Assembly: GCA_008360975.2 (NCBI GenBank)
Contig: CM039193.1
Location: forward strand, 17,095,389-17,159,388
Direction: 5' to 3'
DNA length: 64,000 nucleotides
DNA from: Lichenostomus cassidix
Lineage: Eukaryota; Chordata; Aves; Passeriformes; Meliphagidae
The notes under the pieces: model-generated
Database searches by the model: none
What the model was told of the DNA's origin: nothing
The model's input: the letters and a program-made list of their open reading frames with translations, nothing else
In this document: piece after piece, positions 50,249 through 61,152 of the stretch
How positions within the stretch are numbered: the stretch's first letter is position 1
Layout: every line of letters starts with the position of its first letter
Position numbers and translations under genes: made by a program

Positions 50249-53099
50249 GTAAGCCTGATTTCCTCCTGTTATCCATGTTGTCATTCCAGGGATTATGATG
50301 TTAAGGGGATATTATGTTATATTAGCAGTCAGTCATTTGAAACGATCATAAACACACGGACATGAGTTTAGTCTTTGTTTTCTGCTGAATTAGTGGCAAA
50401 TCTCCAGTTTTCTCCAACATCCAGTGCAAGATGAATTTGAAGCACCTGTGAAGGATCTGATAAAGGTTTCAATGGTTCTGTGCAAAATTGCAGACAGGGC
50501 AGGATGGGGCCCTTTTTGGGGTTTGAAGTAAAGCACTGGCACCATAATTCCTGACATGAGGAGATCTGCAAGGAGTAACACAAAAATCCCCGCCTGGGTC
50601 CAGTGAATCCTGTTTTGTCCTGCCTCCAAATCCTCAGGCTCTTTAGCTATGCTAAGGAATTCTCTGTGGCTGCCAACTTTTTGGCACTTCTTAAAATAAC
50701 TCAGTTAAATATATTTCATGAACTTATTTTGTATAGGCAGAAGAAGCCCCAGTGCTCCTCCTCAGCAGCACATGTTTCTTCTCTTCCCCTTCTCCTCCAA
50801 ATATTAGCAAATCACTCCTTTTATTATGATATAAAAATAAAACAGCTTTTGGGATTAGGCCTCACATTTTAACATTTATCAAATAGTGTCCTATTGTGTC
50901 CTGCTTTTTTTTTTTTAAGGAGTTAAGTAGCAAACACCTTCTGTATTTCTCGATTTACTGATACATATTTTTAAATTAATTATTTTCCCTCATGCTTTTT
51001 ATTGGAAGTAGCTGGAATCCTCATGTGGTTCCACAGTTATTTTTTTATTTTTTCCCCCTCTTTTTTATTTTCTTTTTTTTTTTTCCACCTAAATTCTCCT
51101 TTACTGTCCAAAGGATGTTTGAGCTGCTTGATGACCTCCACCTCTGAGAGCAGGAGTTAATAAACAGCTTTCCCTCGCTGATGGGATTAGGGATGTCAGA
51201 GGAGTGGCCAAGGCTTTAAGGGACACAGATTTTTAATCTTCTTCCCTAGTTCCCCTCAGTCTAGTCAGCCATTGGAAATCTGCCTTATTAAGCTGTCAGG
51301 GTAATCAATAGACACATTCAGCTGAGCTTCCTGCTATTTCTGAGAGTCATAAATGTGCTGCAGCTCCCTGAAGGAAAGTGCTCAATCCTAGGATACCCAT
51401 TGGCATTTCAATCATCATCCCTTCTTCCCAGGGGGATCCCTTGGCTTGCAGGGTCGCCAGCAGCCCCTGGTGAGGATTTCTGGGGACTTTAGTAGATCAT
51501 GACCAAGGACAAACCCTTGCTCAGTTGTACATCACATTTAATTACTCAGTGCTCTGCAATGAGAGATGATGCAAGAACAAGGGCTTAACATCTGTCAGGT
51601 CTTTTAATGCCAACATTTCTTAATTCCCCCCCTCCTTTTTTTTTTTCTTTGTGTTGTTTTCTACACTTTTCACACACTCTAGCAGCATTTCCATGTAATG
51701 CATGACTGTTTCCCACTGTCTCCTGTACAACATGGTGACATTCAGGGCAGTTCTGCAGGTGCTTGCTGGAGGTTTGGAAAGGCTGTGAGGATCTTAGCAC
51801 TGACTCGGAATTTAATTAATCTGGGAGCCCCAGAGGGACAGTTAATGACTCCATTAATAACTTCACTTTCTCATACTCTCAGGTTTAAAATATTGGACCA
51901 ATATTGTGAGGTAGGATAGGAGAGTCCTTCATTTTGGAGTCCATCTAGCAGGAATCCTTTGCCAGCTTTGCACAAGTTCTCAAGCACAGGTTGATAATTT
52001 TTCATACCACAGTTACTGCATAGGAGCCCAAGCTTGGCATTGCTCAGCTAAAATATTTTTTACAACAAATACAATAAACTGTTGTCATCTCAAGGGCTTA
52101 GAGTTAAATTTTACTAATGCAAATTGCTTTTGAGTCTGACGCTGTTATTGTCTGTCTTTTTAAAATACATTTTATCAGGGCTAGCAAAAACCCACACATG
52201 AATTGAACTATAACTTTTTCTGATTTTGGTGGAAAAAACCATTTTATGATGTCCAATCTTCCTGTAATGATTTTGAGAGGGAGAAAATTATGATTAAAAC
52301 AGAGTATTAAAAATTCTGCCCACAAAATACTTTGTGAAAAGGAATTGCAAATCTCCAGGCAGAAAATCTTTATAGCCAGATAAAATTGCTTGGGGCTTCC
52401 TTTTGTTTCTAATTTATATTCACAATAATAAATGAGGATGAAGTAGCAATCAGAGGGATCAATTAAAACTATCAGTAGAACTGGTTTTAAAGATGAAAAT
52501 CAGTTCCCAGTTCATACTTTTGAAAATACTGCAGCACAGGTTTTGTATTTGTATTCTGTTGGCAAAGAGTTCTGTCCTGTGTGACAAATGGAAATGGCTT
52601 GTCAGGGAATCAAGGGTAAGCCACACTTCCACTTCATAAATGCACTGTTAATCTTTTGTTATCCAACATATGTTCACTCCAGAGGATGCTGAACTTTTCA
52701 AAAGAGTTTTGTCCGGTTGCAGCTTCCAACGTGGTGTAAACCCAACGGAGCTTTCTTTGTGCAGTCATTGCTTTCTTTGGGGATCCCCATGGCACCCTGG
52801 TCTGGACTTGGCATTATCATTCCTCTCCTGATCCATGTGGTTTGGGGACTGTGATGACTTGGACTCTGTCATCTTCTGTCTGCTGTAAAGTTTTATTGGA
52901 ATTCTCTTGTAGAATGCAGTTTGTATTGCTGATTACAGTGGGAATAAAGCATAGGTGAGGCAGGGAGTGATTCCTCTACTGCATATTCCCCTTGCTGTGT
53001 CCCTTCCTGTGTCCCAGGAAGGTTTCTTGTGGCAGGATGGGGCTTAGAAGTGACCTTTGAAAAACTGCAGTGTGTAAGTAAGAGTTGTGTGACTTCTGC
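50249..53099. other. Gene-free stretch, pyrimidine-rich near 51.0 kb
   Basis: No gene was recognised. It contains T runs (50905-50916), the low-complexity pyrimidine tract at 51039-51086 and another at 51624-51650. 51120-51420 has enhancer-like texture ('ttattaagctgtcagggtaatcaatagac') but nothing decisive. Confidence 0.55.
51039..51086. repeat. Low-complexity pyrimidine tract
   Basis: Nearly 50 bases are made of T and C with only a few A (ttatttttttattttttccccctcttttttattttctttttttttttttcc). It is a simple low-complexity sequence and no acceptor AG with an open exon follows directly. Confidence 0.85.
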
Positions 53100-53240
53100 A
53101 GAGATGGGGCTTTGGATTGCAGGTGTTCATAATTAGATTAAATTACAAAGTAGATCAAGCCAATGAAGGAGGCATGCAAAACTGATGGAGGGCTTATCAA
53201 ATTAGCTAAGTAGAGCAATTAATCAGACAGCCCTTAACTG
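53100..53240. promoter_or_regulatory. Homeodomain-site cluster, possible enhancer
   Basis: Within about 130 bases there are several homeodomain-type cores: 'cataattagattaaattac', 'tcaaattagctaag', 'gcaattaatcagacagc'. The sequence is unique and non-repetitive. Such clusters are common in vertebrate conserved non-coding elements. This is inference from motif density only, and AT-rich DNA gives many TAAT cores by chance. Confidence 0.2.
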
Positions 53241-55346
53241 TTTGATTTCTATTTTTTAATTATCATCTGGAGCAGTTTGCTTTCAGCTTGCATTAAAGAA
53301 GGCTTTGAGTGCAAAGTGTTGGTGAGACACTTCCCTTGTTGTCTCCTTGTCACCTCCGTGTCTTGGGGAGGGTCAGCAATGTGGCACCACTTCCAAGGAT
53401 CCTCTGGCATTCCCAAGGCACAGAGCTGTAAATAAAATGATTTTGAAAAAAAGCATTCAGCATTCTCTGTGAAAATACCAACCAAAAAGTACTGACAGTG
53501 GACATGGGATTTTATCTAAGCAGTAAATTGTCAGTAAAAGTGATCACTAGGCAGTTCTTCAGACCTTCTGGTTGCAATATGGTAACAATTATCTTTGAGG
53601 CATTTAAAAGCACCTTAGAATGATGGTTTCAACAACTCGTTTATTATTTCTAATTGAGTTCATTCAGTTTGGGGTGTTTTACACATATTGACAGAAATTT
53701 GTTCCTTTTCTGACTCCATTTGAAAATGATCTGGTATTTTTAGATTGTCTTTTTCTGCCTTTCGCTGCAGGAACAAAAAGAAGGTTCCATAAAATTATCC
53801 CAAGAATACTTTTCCTTGTCTCATTTCAGAATAAACCTCTGTGGTAGCTGTCAGATTTGGCCCTGACAAATTGGCCTGAGGCCCCATAGTGTTGACATGA
53901 AACAGGGAGCAGAGATCTCTCTCCAGACAGGACCTTCCCAGTTCCCTTTTCCTTCTGTTCAAGAGGTCAAATAATTTCTTTTCCCACATGCACAATGAAA
54001 CACATCAGAAAATGGGGAAGAATGGAAATTAGCACTTCTGCTTTCAAAACAGAGGAAAGATGATTTGATGAGAACAAGACCTTCCTTCAGCTCTCTCTAA
54101 ATACTGAGCTGCCTCTTGTGTAGAGGTTAAATATAGGTTTAAGATCATTCCTTGTGCCTTCCTTTAAAAAATACCCAATGAACATTCTAGCACATTAACT
54201 TTGGATATTTATATTTAGGAATCTTATCACAACTTAAAATGCTACTGTAAAACTGGTTTCTCCTCTCTGTAAGTCCTCAGCCATTTTATCTTAAATATCC
54301 AGAAATGAAAATCTTAACCAGGGTTATCAACTTGGGTCAAGCTTTGAAATCCTTTTTAAACATTTTGGGTGATATTTTTCATGCCCTTAACACTGAATAC
54401 TTCAAACCCCAAAATGTCCTATGCTTAAGAGTTCTTTTGAAAACTACAGAATCCTTGAACAGCTGAAGATTAAGAGGAGGTTTTTGGGTGACTATTTCAG
54501 GATTTTTTTGTAGATTGATCATCACGTTTGCCTTAGGAAGATAAAGGATAGATCTAAAAGCTGTTGCCTGAGATGTGTAAGCTGCATTTTCTTTTCAATC
54601 TCTGGAAAAGTAATCTCTGATTTTTCTGATGAATTCCTGTTTCTTGCCTTGATTTTTGAATCACTGAAAATAAGACACAACTTCAGTTTTAACCAATATG
54701 GGGAAACTGCTGAAAGAAGCCTGTAAATAGGAGTAATTAACACCCACCTCCAGTGTTTCCTTTTTCTGCTTGTTTAACTACAGAATTTCTAAGTCTAAAA
54801 ACGTGAAAATAATTCAGACAACATACATGTGCTTTCAACGTGCTTGAATCCAGTCAGTTATTCCTTGGGAAGGCTGGAGGGCTGTGCTAAACATTAACGA
54901 AATTACTCTGGTAGTGATACAAACGCAGGAATTCTTTCTGTGTTTCTTTGGAGCCTCTGAAAAAGTCCAGGATATCTGGATGTGACTGATAAATGGATCA
55001 ATAGGGAGGGAGGAATGATGGATGAGCTGTAAAGCTAAACGTTGCTCCTGAAGAGCTTGAAACTCTGCACAACCCTGGACTGCAAACTCGAGGAGGAGAT
55101 TTTGCTTTGTGGAGGCTTGAATTTGTTAGTTCTTTTATCACTCTGTCAAACATAAGCTGACGGTGTTTTGCTCTTAAAATGCAGTCTTTGTGCATAAAAT
55201 GTTTCTTGTGGTGTTGGTGTCAAGGTCTAAAGCCACTACTAAGGCATGATCTCGGTTAATAAACCGCAAAAGTTGGTGAGCTGGAAGCTCTGTTTGTGCA
55301 TTCTCAGTCTGGCGGGGTTCCGTTCATTGCGGCGCTTTGTGAAAAA
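53241..55346. other. Gene-free stretch
   Basis: No gene was recognised. An acceptor-like 'ctttttctgcctttcgctgcag' at about 53748-53770 is followed by 'gaacaaaaagaagg', but no donor ends an open frame. Short frames have no recognisable domains. Confidence 0.55.
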
Positions 55347-55374
55347 CAAGCTGCATTTCCCAAGCTGCATTTCC
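55347..55374 (+). repeat. Perfect 14-bp tandem duplication
   Basis: The unit 'caagctgcatttcc' occurs twice head to tail (55347-55360 and 55361-55374) without change. It is a small, probably recent slippage product. Confidence 0.92.
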
Positions 55375-56704
55375 CTCCAGCCCTGTGAGGCTGCACACAT
55401 CGGGAATGCTGGCAGCACAGTTCAACAGCTGATAGGAAATGGCACTGAGATATGAAGGCACAGGGTCAGAATTACCTGTTAGGTGTCTGCAGTGGTTTCA
55501 CTCCTGGTGAGGTTGGTACTTCCAGCTCTGCTCTGGGGGAGCACCAAATGCTGATGTGTGCTGTGTGAGAGGCCGAGCAGAGCCAGAGGCAGCTCCCAGC
55601 AGGTTTTTGGGAGGATAAGAGCTCTCTGGATGGAGCTGGGCTGTGTTGGTGCAGGTTTGGCCTCTTGCAGGTGAGAGCTGGGCTCTGCCAGCTCACAAGT
55701 GCTGCTGGGTTGGAATGCAGTGTCTCCTGCCTGTGAACCAACACAAGGCTTATCTGGACAACAGGTAGCTCTCAGCAAGGTTGAGTGCTCAGAAACTCTC
55801 AGATTTCTCCCAGTCTCTCCCCTGGACATCTGAGAGAGCTCACTGAGTGCTGTTCCACAGGGAGCTGTAGCTTTCTCTTTGATGCAGAAGGAGCCTGGTC
55901 ATGAATTTGAAACTACTTCTGCCCTTTGAGTTTTTTCCCCAATGATGTAATAAAATGTTTAAAGTATCAGCTTGAAGAAAAGACTTGAGAGCCATAGGAA
56001 TAGGGAGAGAAATCAAATTATGCAATAATAATTACATTTATGATGTTCTTTTCATTTCATTGACTCTCTGTCTATGTCCCACTGGTGGCAATGTTCTCCT
56101 ACCATTCCAAGTAGTAAAGCTGGAAAAGAGGTGATACATTAGTGGTAGTCAGGAGTTTTAATCCTTCTGTCTCATTTTCTATAGCACATTATTTGCAATT
56201 TTGTTTAATGCTTATAATATAAGTTTGCTGTAATGGTTTATTATCCCATGGTCATGTATTTCTAAACTTACTTTCACAATAGCTTGTGTATCACACAAAG
56301 GATGTATTTTTCTCAGGATGCTTAATCAAGGTCATTGTTATTTTTGGTTTGATAGTTGGGTTTTTCCTTCCTCATGAAGTGTATTATTTCTCTTTGAGAA
56401 CCTTCATGTCATGCTGTATTCAGTAAAAGGAAGGTGGAATAAAATCCCTTTTTTTAATGGTCTGAGGTTCACAGCATGAATACATATATTTTTTTTTAAA
56501 CTTACTGTTTTCTATCAAGTAAGCATACTTTTACATTTGCCTAAACACTGCATCAATATTTCCAGCAAAATAATTCTTTTCCTCAAATTTCCTATTTAAT
56601 AAAATACAGCCTCTTTGAACTCCACAGACCTCACCATCTGTTACTCAATTTTCACTCCATAAAATTTTGCTGACATCTGTTTAATCAAATATATTTTTAT
56701 AGTC
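55375..56704. other. Gene-free stretch, GC-richer at its start
   Basis: No gene was recognised. 55472-55829 is GC-richer and open on the minus strand for 90 to 116 codons in overlapping frames, without recognisable domains. 56030-56700 is very AT-rich with T runs (56489-56498). It is consistent with non-coding DNA. Confidence 0.55.
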
Positions 56705-57412
56705 ATGGAGAAATTTAGTTCAAACTTGGTATTATTCTGTTCCTATACGCCAAACAGAAAATATGAAAATAATGAGCAGGAACTTATGGGAGAGGAGAGG
56801 GAAATATTAAAGTGGAGTCTGTTAGCACTTAGGGCAGCCCTCAGACCTGGAAGCGACGTTCCCAATGGTCCCCAGGGTCTCTGCAGGCTGTGGAGCTCGC
56901 TGTTCCCTCAGCTCCTGCTTTCCCTTGGCCAAACCTGGCTCTTCCCATGGCTGGAGTTTCAGAGCAGCTGCTGGGATTGGCTTTGGAAAGCCAGGACTGA
57001 GCTGATCAGGTTTTACCAATTCCATGTGCCCATTCCATTCGCTGCGCCCAGCCTTGTGCTTTCTTCCTTTATCCCTTTGTCCAGGGGAGGTAATTCCCCC
57101 AGGAGCTTTTGGAGCTCCTCTCTTGCAGGCAGGACACACCTGGATGGAGTTCAGGAAGGCACAGAGGGAGGGGAGGCAGATGCTGCTCTTGGATTCATCT
57201 CCCGTTGGTTCTCCAGGACTCATGCTCTCCGGATTCACTGTTTCCCACCCAGCATTGTCCTGCTGAGGTCTGTGGGTGCTCTCAGTGCCACTGCAAGGGA
57301 TGTTGTGGTTGTTATCACTGAGCCCTTCCTTTCAGGCTGGTTTTCCAAAGGAAATGAGGCATTTGCAATTGCTGGCTGTCAATCTGTTGATTTGGTTAGC
57401 TGTCAAGCTTGA
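56705..57412 (+). other. 235-codon open frame in GC-rich sequence, unrecognised
   Basis: This is the longest open frame in the window. The first roughly 40 codons lie in AT-rich DNA and read KYENNEQELMGEEREILKWS. The middle crosses a GC-rich patch (56820-57320) and gives a Trp-, Ser- and Leu-rich product (LWSSLFPQLLLSLGQTWLFP). The same patch is open on the minus strand (138 codons) and in two other plus frames (70 to 80 codons), so stop scarcity from composition is the simplest explanation. There is no recognised domain, no signal peptide call, no Kozak-supported start and no splice context. Confidence 0.12.
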
Positions 57413-59324
57413 TTATGGGATTTCCATCAGGACTGTGCTCTGACAGACCCTTCCCGTCTCCCATATGGCATTCCAAATTAACATATTTTTAAAACAACAA
57501 TTTATAACATTTGATAACCAAATAGCTGCCTTTGTTCCTGTTGGTTATCACCCTTTTCTGTCAGTTCTCCTGGTGTGTTAAGGTACAATATGTTGTACCA
57601 CATAGCCCTGATTTTGGAGAAGCCAAGTGTTGTGGCTTTCCTTGTGTTTATTTTCTCCGTTGCTATTGGGGTTGGTGTACAACTTCCAGAATGATTGAGC
57701 TGTTTACTGCAGATTTATATTGTTTTGCTTGGAAACTGAATTGATATTTACAACTGAGTAATAAATTTAGAATATTAGTTTTTAATTGAATCTGCAGCAG
57801 AATATGCTGATTAACTTGAATTTAATGATGAAGATCAGTGCTTTTTGAATTTTTCATGGAAATCCCATTATCTGCACATGTAGTATTTATTAAATTGAAA
57901 TCATCTCATATTCAAAATAATATTTTGTTCCCTTTCCTGAAGAAGAAAGTCAAGTTATTGTTGTTGATTTTACTGATTAGGTGGACAAAATCAATTGAGA
58001 TGAAACATGAGTATCACTTTGTAATACTTAGAGCCCTTCCCTAATTCTTTATGCTCCAAGACACTATTTATCTACCTTTGTTTGCTTTATTCAGGGTCAT
58101 TTATTAAGGTATGCTTGAAAGAAAAACATCTGGAAGCATTCTTTGGTTTGTTTAAAACCTTTGGTTTATTTGGAAGGAAAACGTCTCAGCTGCTCTTTCC
58201 AAAGCCTTGAGAGCAAAGTGAAAGCAAAGCAGAGATGCCAATGTTTATTTCTTTGGGGTTTTCTGATGGCAGATTACGAGGGGGGAGTTTGTGTTCTGGC
58301 CATTTTGCAGATTGTTTATGGTAATGAACATGCTGTGTAAGTTTAAACTCAAATTATAAGCAGAAGAGGTTTTGGCTGGATGTTAAAAAGCAAACACTCT
58401 TTATTTTGTGGCCGATAAAACGAGATTGCTCTTGTGTTTGCTTATAATGAGATCAGCAAGCTAAAGAAAACCATCCAGTCTCTTAGCATGATGTATGTGT
58501 GCTGCTCCTTCAGAAAATATAAACCGAGAGGATTGGGATTGATTTTGGATGTTTGTGTTGCTGTGAAGCTTTGCTAGGACTGGAAATGCAAACCCTGCAG
58601 TGCAGCAGTGCTTTTCAGCCTCGGATGGGGATCTGACTGTGGGATCACCTGGCAGCTCCGCCCAAGCTCTGAAGCACGTCAGGGAGACAAAGTCTGCTGA
58701 TTTTTTCTTTCTCAACTCTGTCTTTCGCTGGTATTTAGAACCAAACAAATTAAACTGAACCATGACAGGAAAATCTGCTGGGCATCAGGTATAAACTCAG
58801 GCATCCCATTGACGAAGAACTAGAGGAATAACCTTTCCCAGTGTCTTGCCCTTGTCCCCAGCCCAGGCACTCGTGAGGGTCCTGAAATGTTTCTCCAGTG
58901 GCAGATTGGGTCGGTGCAGGAGTGATTCCCGAGGTGCAGCTGATCACTCTCCCCCTCAGCAGATCCCTGCTGCTGCTGCCAGAGGCACCGAGGGAGAGCT
59001 GGGATGTGCTGCATTGCAGGTGCAGGAAGTCGGTTCTGCTCCACTTCTGCTCTGCTCCAAGTCCAGCTCACCCCAGCTCTTCCCTTACTCTGTTCTAATC
59101 CAGTGCTTGCTCTGCCCTCATTCCAGATCTTCTATTCTGTTGAAGATCACAAAGAAATCTTGGAGTTAGATGTACTGTGCTGGTAACCTACTACCTGGGG
59201 CAGGAGGAAATGGAATAAGAATCGCAATGAAAAAGCAGCTGGTTTGGGGAGGAGTTTTTGGTGTGATGTTTGGTTGGGATTTTCTGTTTGTTGGGCCTTT
59301 TTTTTAGCTTGACAGCAGAAGAAG
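57413..59324. other. Gene-free stretch with GC-rich patch
   Basis: No gene was recognised. 57480-58100 is AT-rich. 58600-59130 is GC-richer and open in several frames on both strands (100 to 107 codons) without recognisable domains. 'ggccgataaaacgagattgc' near 58410 contains rare CpGs in AT-rich context and might belong to a conserved element. Confidence 0.5.
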
Positions 59325-59765
59325 CTATCCTGTGGAAACTTTCAGAGAGTCACATACTGCAGCAATCCGTAGGTAGGAGAAGTCCAAGCAGGACAGTGAG
59401 CTCCTTGCACCATCCCCTGTCTCAGTGATAAGCAGTGGGACCAGGCGTTTATTCAGTGTTCCATGGTGAAGCCCTTTAAGATTGTCCTGAGGCAGGAATC
59501 CTGGGATAGAGGACTTTTTGATGTGGTTTGAGGTAGCAATACACAGAATGTCACCAATCCTTGCATTTCCAAAATGCCATCTGAGAAGCACAAGCAGATA
59601 AGGGAAACCCAGAATATTTAAATAATAAACACTTGGATTTATTTTAGGATAGTTTGAGGGAATGGCAAACAAGCAGAAGGAACACCATGATCCAGCAATT
59701 CTGACTATTAAAACTTTCAGCTTAGAAAGATAAATTCCCATTTCCTTAAGAATACAGGCTATCAC
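59325..59765 (-). other. 146-codon minus-strand frame, unrecognised
   Basis: The frame is open on the minus strand from an ATG at 59765 to a stop at 59325. The product has a hydrophobic N-terminal half (VLIVRIAGSWCSFCLFAIPS, then NILGFPYLLVLLRWHF) and a more polar C-terminal half ending LRIAAVCDSLKVSTG. The hydrophobic runs could be called membrane segments, but random AT-rich frames often look like this. I recognise no family. There is no splice or promoter context. It is probably chance. Confidence 0.12.
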
Positions 59766-60717
59766 AATGAGAGGATAAGATATATCATGAATTAAAACCT
59801 AATTAGAAATAAGAAATAAAGTGGGGGAATTAAATGGCCTATTACTAATGCTGCAAAAGTGCTTTTAGGATGCCCTGGGGATTGAGGCTTTAATGATGAT
59901 TTGTTAGTGAATTGCTGAAGTTAAGAAAAAACTTCAAGTTTCATTGGGATTCTCTTCCTGCCACTGCAGAATTTTCCCTGGAACAGTGCATTTTCAAGGT
60001 TTTTCTTTTCAGATACTCAAAACAGACACCTTAATAATTGTCCTTGTAATTTAACTCATTATTTTTGCTTTTGATCTTGGACAATTTTTAAACATGATCT
60101 CTGCATTTTGTATTCATGTAATCAGTTTCTTTGTCTTGTTTGTTAAAGTCCATTTTCTCTCATCTTTTCTTAACCAAGAGCCTGTTTTTAGTCTTGGTGA
60201 GTTTGGGGTTAAAAATGTGTAACCATCTTCTTCCCATGGCATCCATGCAGTGCAGCAATATATTCAGTGCCACACAGTGATGCAGGAAGTAAAGTACTGT
60301 GAGAAATTGTTTCTGGGTGCTACTGTCATTACAATTTCATTTTATTTTGATTGTTGCTTTGCCATGACATCAGTGATCTCATTCTGGGCTTTAGAAGTAA
60401 TTTGGCTTGAACTTCATTAGGCAGAGGGAAATGCCCTTTCAGTGATGGAGAGATTCCATCTTGCTGAAATAACAAATGCTGACTGTGCACTGCCCAGATG
60501 TTTCTGTGACACATCTGTACCCAAAGGTGGCAATCTGTGACTTCCCTGGGAAGCTCTTGGAACAGTTTTTTTTTGAGGAAAACAATGGTAATGGAGTGTC
60601 AACCCTCTTGGCTACCAGAAATATGTTTTCTTCCCCCCTCAAGTTTAAAAACAAACCCAGTGTCTTGATTTCCACACTGCATGGCTTTGCCAGGTTCTGG
60701 AAGTGTCTTCAAATGGT
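59766..60717. other. Gene-free stretch
   Basis: No gene was recognised. Overlapping frames at 60329-60772 on both strands have no recognisable domains. The sequence is AT-rich and non-repetitive. Confidence 0.55.
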
Positions 60718-61152
60718 ATCGCCAACACAAGAAATGTTGGAGCAAGTCTGGGGGAGGCCACGATGTTGGTGAGGGACTGGAGCACCTCCTCGGTGGAGAG
60801 AGGCTGAGAGAGCTGGGAATGTTCAGCCTGGAGAACAGAAAATTGTGCAGAAACCCCACTGCACCTTCCAGGATCTGAAGGGGCTACAGGGAACCAGAGA
60901 GGGACTCTTTGTCAGGCACTGGAGTGACAGGACAGGGAGCAATGGGTACAAACTGAAAGAGGGGAAATTTGGGGTAGATATTAAAAAGTTCTTCCCTGTG
61001 AAGCCCTGGCACAGGGTGCCCAGAGAAGCTGTGGTGCCCCTGGATCCCTGGCAGTGTCCAAGGCCAGGCTGGACAGGGCTTGGAGCAACCTGGGCCAGTG
61101 GAAGGTGTCCCTGCCATGGTCCCTTCCAACCCAAATCATTCCATGATTCCAA
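60718..61152 (+). mobile_element. CR1 LINE, C-terminal ORF2 and 3' end with internal deletions
   Basis: It starts near 'tcgccaacacaagaaatgttggagcaag', passes through 'gagggactggagcacctcctcggtggagagaggctgagagagctgg', 'tcagcctggagaac' and 'gcttggagcaacctgggcc', and ends in 'ggtcccttccaacccaaatcattccatgattcc'. Compared with the copy at 38692-39062 it lacks about 15 bases between 'ttccctgtga' and 'agccctggcac', and about 30 bases between 'ccctgccatgg' and 'tcccttccaa'. The frame is therefore broken and the copy is dead. Frames of about 110 to 128 codons across it are element remnants. Confidence 0.96.
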
